Shown piece after piece: positions 8,231-17,293 of a stretch of 54,469 bases of DNA. The stretch spans positions 1-54,469 of the forward strand of contig NZ_JAVKPK010000021.1 of assembly GCF_031461075.1 (NCBI RefSeq), read 5' to 3'. A program made the translations under genes and the position numbers. The first letter of the stretch is position 1, and each line of letters begins with the position of its first letter. The notes beneath the pieces are model-generated. The model saw nothing but the letters and a program-made list of their open reading frames with translations. It had not been told where the DNA came from and did no database searches. Origin of the DNA: Methanosarcina baikalica. GTDB taxonomy: Archaea > Halobacteriota > Methanosarcinia > Methanosarcinales > Methanosarcinaceae.

Positions 8231-8371
8231 ATGGTTGAAATGGGGAATGAGAGCTTATTTGAAGGGGTTGTATTCGTGGTGATAGTTGCGGCAATATGTG
8301 CAGCTCAAGGAGTAAGAACCTGCATTGGGCGGGCCGGTCACAGTGTAAGTGTTAAAGTTCTGGGGGCTTAA
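8231..8371 (+). CDS. Small single-helix membrane protein, 46 aa
   Basis: This small gene starts with ATG 8231 after GGGAGTGGGTGT. The product has one hydrophobic segment (GVVFVVIVAAICAA) followed by a basic tail. It is followed 2 nt later by another small membrane-protein gene, so the two form a pair. I recognise no family. Small membrane proteins in tandem are common in archaeal plasmids and pleomorphic viruses. Confidence 0.55.
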   Translation: MVEMGNESLFEGVVFVVIVAAICAAQGVRTCIGRAGHSVSVKVLGA

Positions 8372-8373
8372 GT

Positions 8374-8544
8374 ATGAAATATATAGGTACAACTGAGGAC
8401 GGTATAGATGTGTTCGAAGAACCAGACGGCACACAGAGGTTTTTTAAACCTACAAACTGGACGGTTCTTTTCTGGGCGTTGTTTACCTGTGCCTGTTTTG
8501 GGGCACTTCTACTTCTGCATAAATATGCGTACATTATCTGGTAA
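8374..8544 (+). CDS. Small C-terminal-anchored membrane protein, 56 aa
   Basis: ATG 8374 follows GGGGGCTTAAGT, a good ribosome site that overlaps the end of the previous gene. About residues 1-28 are polar and acidic (EDGIDVFEEPDG). Residues 29-48 form a hydrophobic helix with three Cys (WTVLFWALFTCACFGALLLL), and the protein ends shortly after. No family is recognised. Confidence 0.6.
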   Translation: MKYIGTTEDGIDVFEEPDGTQRFFKPTNWTVLFWALFTCACFGALLLLHKYAYIIW

Positions 8545-8641
8545 ATTAGCCTAAATTTCATCCTATTTTTTCTCTTTTAACTGTCTCTTCCGCTACTGTT
8601 TCTTCTCAGGCAAAGCCTTATATACTCACACAGCCTTTTAA

Positions 8642-8695
8642 TATATAACAGAAAATATATTTTTATAAGAATATTAATATATTTTCTGTTATATA
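8642..8695. repeat. Perfect AT-rich inverted repeat, about 20-bp arms
   Basis: The arms 8642-8661 and 8676-8695 are exact reverse complements (core AACAGAAAATATAT / ATATATTTTCTGTT) around a 14-nt loop. It sits between a TATA-like CTTATATAC (about 8617-8625) and the start of the 60-aa gene. It could be an operator, a terminator-like stem in the leader, or a second origin element. Confidence 0.7.
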
Positions 8696-8718
8696 GCTAT
8701 ATGGGAAGTGTAGTAAAT

Positions 8719-8901
8719 ATGCCGGTAAGAAAAACAACTTCAAAAGCCTCCACGGGGGGCAGGTATGTATTGAAAATAACCACCGTAACCAGGACCACTC
8801 CTGCTGATAGGGCGACAATCTCAAAACTCAGAGCTTCTGTGACAGATGAACTTAAGCGCAGAAAGGCTAAAAACGTAAAAGTTGAGACAGTTAAAGTGTA
8901 A
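8719..8901 (+). CDS. Small basic protein, 60 aa
   Basis: No family is recognised. The product is strongly basic, with a central beta-like stretch (GGRYVLKITTVTRTT) and a Lys/Arg-rich end. An ATG at 8701 is in frame, but ATG 8719 has GGGAAGTG directly upstream like other genes of the element, so it is preferred. It heads the operon that continues into the 1333-aa gene, 52 nt downstream. A nucleic-acid-binding role would fit its charge; this is inference. Confidence 0.55.
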   Translation: MPVRKTTSKASTGGRYVLKITTVTRTTPADRATISKLRASVTDELKRRKAKNVKVETVKV

Positions 8902-8953
8902 CTCGGGATTTCTGAAGATCCCATAAAAATAATTTTTAGGAGTGGTTTGAAAA

Positions 8954-11900
8954 ATGGTTACAGCGTCGCAGCTACAAGCAGCTTCAGCCAATAATTATAA
9001 GTATGCTCTTTCAAACGATCAGTACAAGGCTCTTGCTAACGAGAACAACACACAGCAACAGCAGGGGCAGCCACTAACAACAGAAGAGCAGTATAGACAG
9101 AGAAAAGGTCTTTCGACAGAAAAAGCCTCCTCAGCCCAACCCGTACAGGCAGTGGCAGCAGCACAGCCAGCAGCCCAAAACAACACGGCTAATGCAGCAC
9201 AAGTAACACAATCAGCAGCACCCATTAATAAAACCTCTGGACTGCCACAAGGAGAAACATTTCAATACACACTTTCACACGCACAGCAGAATAAGTTCGT
9301 ACGTGAAAATCAGAGCAAAGTCGCCGCTGGACAGCCTGCTTTAACAGAACTCCAGTTCCGTAAAAACATAGGCATGGACACGTCAACTGTGGGGGGTACT
9401 TATACTGCTCCAAAAGTGACAAATAACTCATATACTGCTGCTACACCTGCAACATCAACAAAAGATGTTGGGAGCACGAATAAGGCTGCTACAGGGTCCG
9501 GAGATCAAAAGATTGCTGCCCAAAAAGCAGCGAGCTCTGGTAACAGTAATGCCTCTGCAGTCTCGGGTACAGCACAGCAAGCTCAGGCTCAAGTCGTGAG
9601 TGCCACTGAAACTGCCAAACGTAATGCAGCAGTAAAAGCTGAGAATGACCGGATAGCTGCACAAGCCAAAATTGACGCTCAAAATGCTGCAAATGCCAAA
9701 AGGTCTGCTGCACAAGAAGCAGCCACCAAGGAAAAGGCGGCCATCGCTGCGAGAGCTGAAGCAAGCAAGACGGCTAATGCAAGTGTTAAAGCAGCAGCCA
9801 CAAAGCGGGCAAATGAGCTACAGAAGCAGGCTGACGACGCAAAGAAAGCAGCTAAGGCAGCCGAGGACGACGCAGACGCTAAGGCAAAGCTGGCGAATGT
9901 TTACGGGGAAGCTTCATATTACTCTGAAATCGCAGCAAGGACAGGTAACGCTGCTGCAGCGCGGAAAGCAGCAATCGCAGTAAAGGGGATTAAATCCGTA
10001 AAAGCAGAGGCACAGAAAACAAGCGCTAAAGCAAAAGCAGCGGGGGTTACTTCCCACGAAGGCCAAATTTTGCTTAAAGATGGAACATGGATTTCACAGC
10101 ATGAGAGAAAAGGTAATGACGCAAAGGATTCTGTGAAAATATACTCCTCACAGGCAGAATATAACAAAGTTCAGGCTGAAAGAAAGGCAAAGGCAAAAAA
10201 AGACGCGGCCGCAGCACAAGGCGCAAGTTCTGCCTATAAAGTTGTAGTAGCTAAAGATGGTAAAATAATCGATGCAATCCAGGCAAACGGGCTTTTCGGG
10301 ACAGGTGCAGGTTCCGTTAGAATCGTCACAGTTGACAGGTCCGGAAAGGTTGTAGCAGCCAGCAAGTCAGCAGAGGAATATCAGAGCACACTTAAAGCCG
10401 CTATTAAAAATGCAGCAATCCCTGTTACAAGCTCGACAAGTGCCGAGGATGTAAAAACTATCAAAGAGGCAAGGAGTTATGTACTCAACAGAATGTCTGG
10501 ATCTGCAAAAACAGAGCAGAAGGAGAAATATAACACTGTTGATGGTGTGTTTACCTCTCAGCTGGAAAAGTCTCTAGCTAAGAAAATAGGCGCAGCGGGG
10601 GCATATCTCCAAAGCAAAGCAAAAAAAGGTTCTGAAGGTGCGAGAGACGGCGCTTTCCTAGTAAAACTTTCTCAGGGGGATCTATCTGAAAATGTTAAAA
10701 CAACCCTGAGCACATCACAAAAAGCCCTGGACGCAGGCTTTGCAAGGCAGATTACTCCAATGTTTACCGAGATAGAGAGAGTAAACAGCATTGTAAACAG
10801 TGCTCTGGCAAACACTAGTATCACAATCAATGATTCGGGCAGATGGGCAATTACAAAGAAAGGTAAAGAATCGATCAAAGGGGTCACATTTAACGCAAAA
10901 GCTTCAAAAGAGGCCGCAATCAAGGAAAATGCAGTCCTGGGCGGGATTGACGCTTATGTCGGGGAGAGCTACGCAAACATAAAAGCTAAACCTGTGACTG
11001 CTGCTGCTGGCCTTGGTTTAATGGTCGCAGGTGGTGTTGTTGCAGGTACAGTTATAAAAGGTGTTGGATTAGGTGCTAACCTTGCATTACGCACCGGTGC
11101 AACGCGCATAGGTGCAGAAAGTGCAGTAAGGGCAGCAGCTTCAAAAGGACTCTACACTGCAGCAAATTACACAGAAAAAGTTGTGAATTTCGGTATGCTT
11201 GGATCTCTGGCAGTTGATGTCAATAATCTCAGGAAAGAAGGAGACTACAAAGAACTCTCCAGAACAATAGTAAATCTTGCAATTGGAGGTATCGGGTTCA
11301 AGAAAGGTGACGCGCTTGCACTCAAAGGCATAGACAGAATAAGGGCACGTGGCGGTGTTGAAATTCCGGTAGAAAGTATTGTGTCCTCAGACGTCCTCAC
11401 AGGAAAAACAGCCTTCCCAATGACAAAACACGGCACTCCTGTCAGGGAGACAATAGAGTCTTTCAAGGACGCTGAAGGGGAATCAATTGGTTACCACGCA
11501 TCGCCCACACCAATTTATCCAAAAGTAAGAGCGTCAGTGGCTCGTCAGAGCGATCAGGCGGGCTTGTACGTCGCACCTCTTGAGTCCGGGGCGTCAATGT
11601 ATTTCGCAAGAATATCAAAGGACACTAAGCCTTTGGGAACTCTTGAAGCTCTCTCTGTGGACATCTCCACCCTTGCAGGAGCAGCAGGAAAAGTTACAAA
11701 AGCAGATCTTCAGGCTAGTGCAAAAGTGATTGCAAGCAGGGCTTTAGGCAAACAAGGTGTCCATCCAACCTCAGTAATTGAGCTTAAGGACGCTGTGAAG
11801 TCAACACCTAAGAATGTTGTCGATGCTGTGCTCGGTACACCTGGCAGTCTCCCAACTGTCCAGAAGATCCGATTGCCAGGCGAAGTAAAAAGGATGCCCA

Positions 11901-12955
11901 AAGAGATTCGTTTGGACCTTGAAGCAACTCAGAAGGCAATGGAGACAGCAGATAAGGGTGACGCTTTCATAACTTTCAAGTTTGAGAGAAATATTAAAAA
12001 AGGGAGAGCAGAGACTGAAGCGACTATCACTCCAAGCACTGTACTGAAGAGAATCAACACAGAAAAACGGTATTTCAAGTATAACGGTAGAGTTGTGACC
12101 CTTACCGAATATCGTGCTCTTGCTGAAAAAGGTAAGATTCCAGCAGGACAGATGGGCGAAAGGGAGTTAACAGCATCTCAGAAAAAGAAACTTGCAGAGA
12201 GGTTTAAAAAAGTCAGTGAGGACAGTAAGCAAAAGGTGTACTCTTCAGAGAGTAAACAGCCAAGGCAGGGCGTAAGAGTAGTGCCTTTAGAAAAACTGCT
12301 TACTTCAAAATCAATGGCTTCAATACGTAAGGTGTATCAACTGTCAAAAGAAAGCAAAATACGCCCAGCGCAAACCGCAAGTTCAAAAAATGCGCCTGTA
12401 AAACACTCTGCCTACGTTAGTAAGAAGGCTGCAGGCTCTGATAGTAAGGTTTCAACAAGTACAAAGTCAAAGGCTTCAGCGTCAAAGACTTCAAGAGCAG
12501 TAAACAGCAAGACTTCAACTTCAAGGGCTGCAACCTCTCGGACATCAACAAGCAGGACAACACAAAGTGGAACTACACCAAGCAGGACTTCCTCCAGTAA
12601 AAAAGCCCCAAGCAGGACAGCACCCAGTAGATCCTCACCGAGCAGGACCACAACTGAGACTTCAAGTAAAGGGTACTCCGAAAGTAGAACATACTCTACT
12701 TCAGGAAGTGGAAGCGGTACAGGCAGAGGCAGCACAACGGTTATACCACCAACAACCCGTGAGACTGTAATATTTAGAAAGAAGAGACAGACAGATGAGA
12801 AGAAGGTACTAAAATCACAGAAAGACATGGTACAGTTAACTAGACAGCTCAAAAACACACTAGGTAGCCTGAATTCAGTATTCGATCTGCCAAGTAAGAA
12901 GGCAGCAACAAGAAAAACGACAAAGAGAAGCACAAAAAGAGTTTCGAGGGCTTAA
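8954..12955 (+). CDS. Giant Ala/Lys-rich coiled-coil protein with membrane hairpin and possible ART-like patch, 1333 aa
   Basis: This is the largest gene of the element; its family is unknown. The N-terminus has two copies of a roughly 42-residue repeat (about 13-53 and 101-145; compare YALSNDQYKALANEN with YTLSHAQQNKFVREN). Residues about 150-420 are Ala/Lys coiled coil. A hydrophobic hairpin lies near 680-705 (AAAGLGLMVAGGVVAGTVI). Around 845-890 the spacing Y847-H848-A-S, GLY872VAP and MY883FA resembles ADP-ribosyltransferase folds (Y-H-G-S/T, then G-L-Y/F); no catalytic Glu is assigned. The C-terminus (about 1140-1260) is Ser/Thr/Arg repeats (PSRT, TSRT) and ends very basic. AGGAG precedes ATG 8954. 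A tape-measure-like, injected or surface role is possible. Confidence 0.7.
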   Translation: MVTASQLQAASANNYKYALSNDQYKALANENNTQQQQGQPLTTEEQYRQRKGLSTEKASSAQPVQAVAAAQPAAQNNTANAAQVTQSAAPINKTSGLPQGETFQYTLSHAQQNKFVRENQSKVAAGQPALTELQFRKNIGMDTSTVGGTYTAPKVTNNSYTAATPATSTKDVGSTNKAATGSGDQKIAAQKAASSGNSNASAVSGTAQQAQAQVVSATETAKRNAAVKAENDRIAAQAKIDAQNAANAKRSAAQEAATKEKAAIAARAEASKTANASVKAAATKRANELQKQADDAKKAAKAAEDDADAKAKLANVYGEASYYSEIAARTGNAAAARKAAIAVKGIKSVKAEAQKTSAKAKAAGVTSHEGQILLKDGTWISQHERKGNDAKDSVKIYSSQAEYNKVQAERKAKAKKDAAAAQGASSAYKVVVAKDGKIIDAIQANGLFGTGAGSVRIVTVDRSGKVVAASKSAEEYQSTLKAAIKNAAIPVTSSTSAEDVKTIKEARSYVLNRMSGSAKTEQKEKYNTVDGVFTSQLEKSLAKKIGAAGAYLQSKAKKGSEGARDGAFLVKLSQGDLSENVKTTLSTSQKALDAGFARQITPMFTEIERVNSIVNSALANTSITINDSGRWAITKKGKESIKGVTFNAKASKEAAIKENAVLGGIDAYVGESYANIKAKPVTAAAGLGLMVAGGVVAGTVIKGVGLGANLALRTGATRIGAESAVRAAASKGLYTAANYTEKVVNFGMLGSLAVDVNNLRKEGDYKELSRTIVNLAIGGIGFKKGDALALKGIDRIRARGGVEIPVESIVSSDVLTGKTAFPMTKHGTPVRETIESFKDAEGESIGYHASPTPIYPKVRASVARQSDQAGLYVAPLESGASMYFARISKDTKPLGTLEALSVDISTLAGAAGKVTKADLQASAKVIASRALGKQGVHPTSVIELKDAVKSTPKNVVDAVLGTPGSLPTVQKIRLPGEVKRMPKEIRLDLEATQKAMETADKGDAFITFKFERNIKKGRAETEATITPSTVLKRINTEKRYFKYNGRVVTLTEYRALAEKGKIPAGQMGERELTASQKKKLAERFKKVSEDSKQKVYSSESKQPRQGVRVVPLEKLLTSKSMASIRKVYQLSKESKIRPAQTASSKNAPVKHSAYVSKKAAGSDSKVSTSTKSKASASKTSRAVNSKTSTSRAATSRTSTSRTTQSGTTPSRTSSSKKAPSRTAPSRSSPSRTTTETSSKGYSESRTYSTSGSGSGTGRGSTTVIPPTTRETVIFRKKRQTDEKKVLKSQKDMVQLTRQLKNTLGSLNSVFDLPSKKAATRKTTKRSTKRVSRA

Positions 12956-12989
12956 AAACCCTCTTTTAACAATTTGGGAGTTGAAAAAC

Positions 12990-13652
12990 ATGGGGATCTT
13001 CAGTATATTTAAACAAAAGAAGAGTGAAAAGAGCAGTGAGAGAAGCAGCAGAAGCCTTGTAAAATCTTCCAAGAAGCCTACTAAATCAGGGTTTATTGAA
13101 CACCATGCGAAAAAGTTTATTGTGATGACCAAGAAGACTACTAGTAATGTGAAAGCAAATGTGAGTTTCGCTGCAAATCACCAGCAAAAGCGGTTACCTC
13201 TGGAAGATCAGGGTTATGTACGAAAAGGAGCGTATGAGCCAGGGTCGAAAAGTCTTGAATATGCTATAGCAAGGCTCAAAAGGGACGGGTACTCTGTTGT
13301 AGTAGCCACAGGGAAAAACGGATATGGTGAAACACAGTCTTTCCTGCTTGCAAGACCAGGCGGGCGCGCTAGTGCAACCACAAAGACAGTGACCCCCAGA
13401 AAGGTAAAAGCAAAGGCACCTGCAAAGAAGGTTAAGAAGGTCACAATTCCTGCCACAATAGAAGTTTCAGGCAAAAGGTACAGGAAAGAAGCGACTTACA
13501 GAGGGTACAAGGAATCAGCGTCAGGCTACGCGCGTGCACGTGCGAAAGATGGGTATTCAGCCAGGGTCAAAAAGTTTGTTATTAACGGTGATGCCGTTTA
13601 CGCCGTGTACACTGCTAAGAAAAAGCAGCCCAAATACGAATTTGTTGCTTAA
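12990..13652 (+). CDS. Very basic protein with duplicated domain, 220 aa
   Basis: The family is unknown. ATG 12990 follows GGGAGTTGAAAAAC. The N-terminus is Lys/Ser-rich. Two related domains follow (about residues 80-120 and 165-215), each with an A-R-x-K-x-G-Y-S-x-x-V pattern (LKRDGYSVVVA versus RAKDGYSARVK) and a G-x-x-x-Y strand. They are joined by an Ala/Lys/Pro linker (KVKAKAPAKKVKK) like histone-type or phage DNA-binding tails. It lies 34 nt after the 1333-aa gene and shares its basic C-terminal style, so the two may form a DNA- or particle-associated complex; this is inference. Confidence 0.65.
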   Translation: MGIFSIFKQKKSEKSSERSSRSLVKSSKKPTKSGFIEHHAKKFIVMTKKTTSNVKANVSFAANHQQKRLPLEDQGYVRKGAYEPGSKSLEYAIARLKRDGYSVVVATGKNGYGETQSFLLARPGGRASATTKTVTPRKVKAKAPAKKVKKVTIPATIEVSGKRYRKEATYRGYKESASGYARARAKDGYSARVKKFVINGDAVYAVYTAKKKQPKYEFVA

Positions 13653-13781
13653 ATCGTGGGTGTGAATCTACGACAACCTTTATTTTTATTTTTTTAACCC
13701 TGTAAGGCTTATACTTTCTTTTTAAGCAAAAAGACAGAGCAAACTCTAAAACTCAAGCGTGAGCCTGAAAGTAAGCATGCA

Positions 13782-15137
13782 TTACTTTTTCCTGAGCTTC
13801 CATCCTCCATACCATCCTCCATAAAGACTGGTCACGCCGCCTAATAATCCGAAGCCTGGAGTAGAGTTATTTTCGCTCGATTCATTTCCACTTGAGCTAT
13901 CACTATTATCAGATTCGGAATCACTATTGTTTGAATTATTGAGTACGACAACGTTTTTTACTTTAGATGATGATAAGTTAGTTTCTTTAATTCCTATATC
14001 TTCAGTTACATTGGAAATTGCCCTTGTGCTTTGATCAGTCATGTTAGAACCTATAAAAGGTCCAATGGCAACTCCAGTAGGATAATTTAGAGTATATTTC
14101 CCTGTATTCACAGTCGCTGTAACCTTATTTGTGGCTGTGTCAATAACAGAGACATTGTCGCTTTCGGCGTTTGTCACATATACTTTTGTTCCATCAGGAA
14201 TGACTGCAACTCCTAAAGGAGTAATTCCTACAGGCACCGTAGCTATAACAGTGTTTGTTGCTGCGTTAATCACAGAAACATTGTTGCCTTGCCAATTTGC
14301 CACATATACTTTTGTTCCATCTGAACTGACTGTAATATCACCAGGACCATTTCCTACAGGCACAGTAGCTGTAACAGTGTTAGTTGCTGTGTCAATTACA
14401 GAAACATCGTTGCTGCCTGTATTGGTCACATACACTTTTGTTCCATCTGGACTAACTGCAACATCAGAAGGATGATCTCTTACAGGAACAGTGTCTGTAA
14501 CTTTGTTTGTAACCGCATCAATTACAGAGGTAGTGTTGTTACGACTGTTCGTAGCATAGATTTTTTTTCCATCCGGCGTGACTGCAACGTTATAAGTACT
14601 CAGCCCCACATTAACCGGGTCCATTACAGTGTTTGTAGATGTATCAATTACAGAGATATTGTTGCTGTCATTACCCACCACACTGTAACGATTCGTCACA
14701 TAAACCCTTGATCCTGTCGGGTTGACTGCAACTCCCCAAGGATAAACTCCCACATCTACTGCGGCATCAACCGTATTTGTCGCTGTGTCAATTACAAAGA
14801 CATTGGTGCCTGTGCCTGATAAGTCCGCCACATACACCTTTGTTCCTGCAGGGTTGACTGCAGCTCCTCCAGGCCAGCCTTCTACAGGCACCACAGCTTT
14901 AAGATTGTTGGTTGCTGTGTCAATTACAAAGACCGTTCCAGTGTCGACTCCCAGACTCGTCACATATGCAAATGGAGTTGCACCTGCTACGCCTACCAGT
15001 ATTAAAATCGCAAGTCCTGTTATTCCCAAAGCTCTTATGAGGGTATTTTCTCTGCGTGCTTTATTAGACATTGCCACACATGGGAGTGGAATCGAAAAAG
15101 TGGCAATTGGTATTGTTGATATAGTTTTACTTTTCAT
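13782..15137 (-). CDS. YVTN-type seven-bladed beta-propeller surface protein
   Basis: The product has seven repeats of about 42 residues, each with an IDTATNxV-type strand, a VAVxPDGTKVYVTN strand and a short loop, giving one full propeller. An N-terminal hydrophobic segment (ALGITGLAILILVGVAGA) is the export signal. A Ser/Asn linker follows the propeller, then a C-terminal TPGFGLLGG segment, aromatic Gly/Trp and K-L-R-K-K, resembling a PGF-type sorting signal for archaeosortase. Such proteins are common surface-layer proteins of Methanosarcina. The ATG at 15137 is chosen because GGGGAT precedes it; an ATG at 15167 and one at 15071 are also in frame. It reads toward the basic-protein gene and is probably acquired cargo. 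Confidence 0.88.
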   Translation of the reverse strand: MKSKTISTIPIATFSIPLPCVAMSNKARRENTLIRALGITGLAILILVGVAGATPFAYVTSLGVDTGTVFVIDTATNNLKAVVPVEGWPGGAAVNPAGTKVYVADLSGTGTNVFVIDTATNTVDAAVDVGVYPWGVAVNPTGSRVYVTNRYSVVGNDSNNISVIDTSTNTVMDPVNVGLSTYNVAVTPDGKKIYATNSRNNTTSVIDAVTNKVTDTVPVRDHPSDVAVSPDGTKVYVTNTGSNDVSVIDTATNTVTATVPVGNGPGDITVSSDGTKVYVANWQGNNVSVINAATNTVIATVPVGITPLGVAVIPDGTKVYVTNAESDNVSVIDTATNKVTATVNTGKYTLNYPTGVAIGPFIGSNMTDQSTRAISNVTEDIGIKETNLSSSKVKNVVVLNNSNNSDSESDNSDSSSGNESSENNSTPGFGLLGGVTSLYGGWYGGWKLRKK

Positions 15138-15563
15138 TTTTATCCCCAAGCAGTGTTTGTCTTTCATGCTAGTGCCATTATCAAAAAATTTGGACTAGGA
15201 TATTTTTCTAAATTCTTCATTAATTTTAGTCAATTTCAGGATAAAAACATTCTTTATTGTCTAACTAGTGCATCGATTCCATATATCCTCAATAAATCAC
15301 GGATAAACACAGATGATTTCAATTCGTGTTTATCCGTGTCCATCTGTAGTTTTTTTATGAGAAACTCATTGATCAGTGTTGATTTCAAAGTCTAGTTTTA
15401 TTTCCATAATTTGGAATCGATACACTAAGTAGTTTGTATCATGATTTTAATAAACATATGAAAAATAAAGAGAATTTCGATAAACTCCACTTTTTGGCTG
15501 GTCATATATAAAGTGTATATGTAACCTTTGAAACCAGAAGTTTATCGAACTCTCTGGGAAATT
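15138..15563. other. Gap before the beta-propeller gene
   Basis: No gene was found. It holds a repeated phrase (TTTATCCGTG and CGTGTTTATCC near 15295-15345). Inverted 10-bp arms TCGATAAACT/AGTTTATCGA (15477-15486, 15539-15548) enclose about 50 bp and may be a short element or the terminator of the protease gene. Confidence 0.5.
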
Positions 15564-16766
15564 TTAGCTTACATATATGCGTTTAGTTTCTTGACTGGAG
15601 GCTAATTCAATTTTTGCTGTACCATTCGACCCAACAGGCATTGGATCATTAATATATATATAGAAATACCCATTTTGAATTAGATATCCTTTACAAACTC
15701 GATAATGCCCAGGAATAATACTGTAAAAAGGTCTATGATTGTCAATCTCTGTAACAACTTCCGAATTAGTCAAACTAGTATCTAGAGATCCCGTTTTTCC
15801 CCATTTATCTCCAGCCCATTGTATCACTTCATCAGTTCTGAGCCCAGAAGGTTGGTCTCCAGAATCGAAGAAATAGTTATAGATAGACGTTTGTGATGGG
15901 GTTGGTCTTCCATAGTACAGAGAAATCATTTGGATAGATGCTTCGCCGCAATAAATACCGTTTTCTTGTCCACGAAGGGGAACACCAAGTTTTACACTTG
16001 TTGAAGCCGCCGTCGTTGCATCGCCACTGAGTTTTTTAATATTTTCTTCAGTGACTGCCACATTAATATCAACTCCCTTATTAGCAGCTGCTTGTTCTAC
16101 AGTTTTTGTGAGTCGATCACTTTTCTGCCATTCCTTTAAATTCTCTTCCACTCCACTCTTCAATTTCATTTCATACATTGACCGAACTCCGAGCTCGGTT
16201 TCAGTTGCAGGTTTGTCTTGTACTTCTTCAAGAGTGTATGCATCTACAAATATCCGATGTTCAGCTCCTGTTGTTTTATCCTTTACTACAGTCATTGCCC
16301 CTATTCTTGGATAACTGTACACAACCATATTGGTTGATTTGATTTTTCCAGTTGGGTAATTTTTTTTTGCGATATCTATTGACTTTTCCATAGTTTTGGT
16401 CTTGTTAAACAGGTATGGGTCAAATGTAATGTCGTTGAGTGAATGTCCCAGTGTTTTATTGGCATAAATGTCGATTGTACCTATTAATTTTTTTGCTTTA
16501 TATACTGAAAATTGATAAAATAGTTTCTGACCATTTATGTCATAAAGCTCAACTGGTTTAGGATCAATAGATGCCCCTGTCCAGCTTTCAAAGTTTGGTG
16601 CGTCGGCTGCTATAAAAGATATCATGTTCGCGTTAGCATGCTTAAAGGCTTCTTCAGCAGTTACACTATAGTCATTTTCTTTCTGTGCACTAACAGCTGG
16701 TATTAATGCCATACTAACTAGTACTGCCAAAAGAAGTATTCCTACTCCAAATTTGTTCTTGATCAT
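15564..16766 (-). CDS. Secreted papain-like (C39-type) cysteine peptidase
   Basis: The product is 400 aa with a signal peptide (GVGILLLAVLVSMALIPAVSA). The first ~230 residues form a propeptide-like region. The C-terminal catalytic domain has the papain-fold arrangement: a Gln-containing approach and C273 in NGIYCGEASIQM, H354 in IPGHYRVCKGY, and N-D in YIYINDP. Families of this type (C39-like) cut peptides outside the cell or mature surface proteins. The start follows the ribosome site GGGAGATAAACAGGAG. Its target is unknown; it may process one of the element's surface proteins or act on competitors. It stands alone with its own upstream region. Confidence 0.82.
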   Translation of the reverse strand: MIKNKFGVGILLLAVLVSMALIPAVSAQKENDYSVTAEEAFKHANANMISFIAADAPNFESWTGASIDPKPVELYDINGQKLFYQFSVYKAKKLIGTIDIYANKTLGHSLNDITFDPYLFNKTKTMEKSIDIAKKNYPTGKIKSTNMVVYSYPRIGAMTVVKDKTTGAEHRIFVDAYTLEEVQDKPATETELGVRSMYEMKLKSGVEENLKEWQKSDRLTKTVEQAAANKGVDINVAVTEENIKKLSGDATTAASTSVKLGVPLRGQENGIYCGEASIQMISLYYGRPTPSQTSIYNYFFDSGDQPSGLRTDEVIQWAGDKWGKTGSLDTSLTNSEVVTEIDNHRPFYSIIPGHYRVCKGYLIQNGYFYIYINDPMPVGSNGTAKIELASSQETKRIYVS

Positions 16767-17158
16767 TTGTCTTACTCCTGTTTATCTCCCAGGAGGCAGG
16801 ATCAGGTAAGCTAAGCCTTAAATATACGCAAAGCTAACATAACCATGCCTTTTAGGCATATATTATGGAGTTCAGACGAACCTGGAAAGTACATTTGGAC
16901 TCCATAAACTACTTTTTGTTAACTCCTTATAAGTATTACGTATAAACTCTTAAACAATGCAATTTTCATACTCATTTTGAATCTAGAATTATTTCCTGAT
17001 CTTTGATTGTTAGAGACTTTGGCTGTAAAGTATATATGTGAGAATAATGCCTTAACTCATATTCAAAATCTAAAAGAGGAGTCGAGCGAGTTTTCATCTT
17101 ATTTAATAAAATAATACTGTTGACCTATCTGAAATTTAGACTAATAAATTCCCTAGAT
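16767..17158. other. Divergent control region between protease and RHH-thioredoxin gene
   Basis: No ORF. It contains an 11-bp inverted repeat (TTATGGAGTTC 16863-16873, GGACTCCATAA 16897-16907, one mismatch), likely an operator or leader stem for the protease on the minus strand. Confidence 0.45.
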
Positions 17159-17204
17159 AGTCACAGGCTTTTTCATACGATTTGTACAGTCTCTGTGTTG
17201 TAAC
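17159..17204. repeat. Direct repeat, copy 1 (upstream of RHH-thioredoxin gene)
   Basis: About 46 bp, beginning AGTCACAGGCTT and containing TTGTACAGTCTCTG, recur with few changes at 20845-20890. Both copies run directly into TGTAAC/GTTACA palindromes, so a whole promoter region was duplicated. Confidence 0.75.
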
Positions 17205-17290
17205 AGTTGTTACTTATAAAAAACGTAATAACTGTTACAAAAACTATTGTAACAAACGTTACACTTAAATAGTTTGTAACATATGTTACA
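17200..17290 (+). promoter_or_regulatory. Array of four GTAAC-N4-GTTAC operators around a promoter
   Basis: Palindromes lie at 17200-17213, 17225-17238 (one mismatch), 17249-17262 and 17276-17289, with starts 24-27 bp apart. The last is a perfect TGTAACATATGTTACA. A TATA-like CTTAAATAG (about 17264-17272) lies between sites 3 and 4, and the start codon follows site 4 by 4 nt. The spacing suggests a leaderless transcript and strong autoregulation. Confidence 0.85.
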
Positions 17291-17293
17291 TAT

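Noticed and set aside
12412..12933. Minus-strand 173-aa hydrophobic frame
   Set aside because: It is the shadow of the Ser/Thr/Arg repeats of the 1333-aa gene; no ribosome site.
14131..14711. Plus-strand frames opposite the beta-propeller gene
   Set aside because: The periodic frames mirror the YVTN repeats and do not encode a separate protein.
15477..15548. Inverted 10-bp arms as a mobile element
   Set aside because: Arms are short, there is only one copy, and no target duplication; a terminator for the protease gene is as likely.
17200..17290. GTAAC-N4-GTTAC array as a replication origin (iterons)
   Set aside because: The sites surround a TATA box and start codon and recur at a second promoter-like copy, so transcriptional control is the simpler reading.
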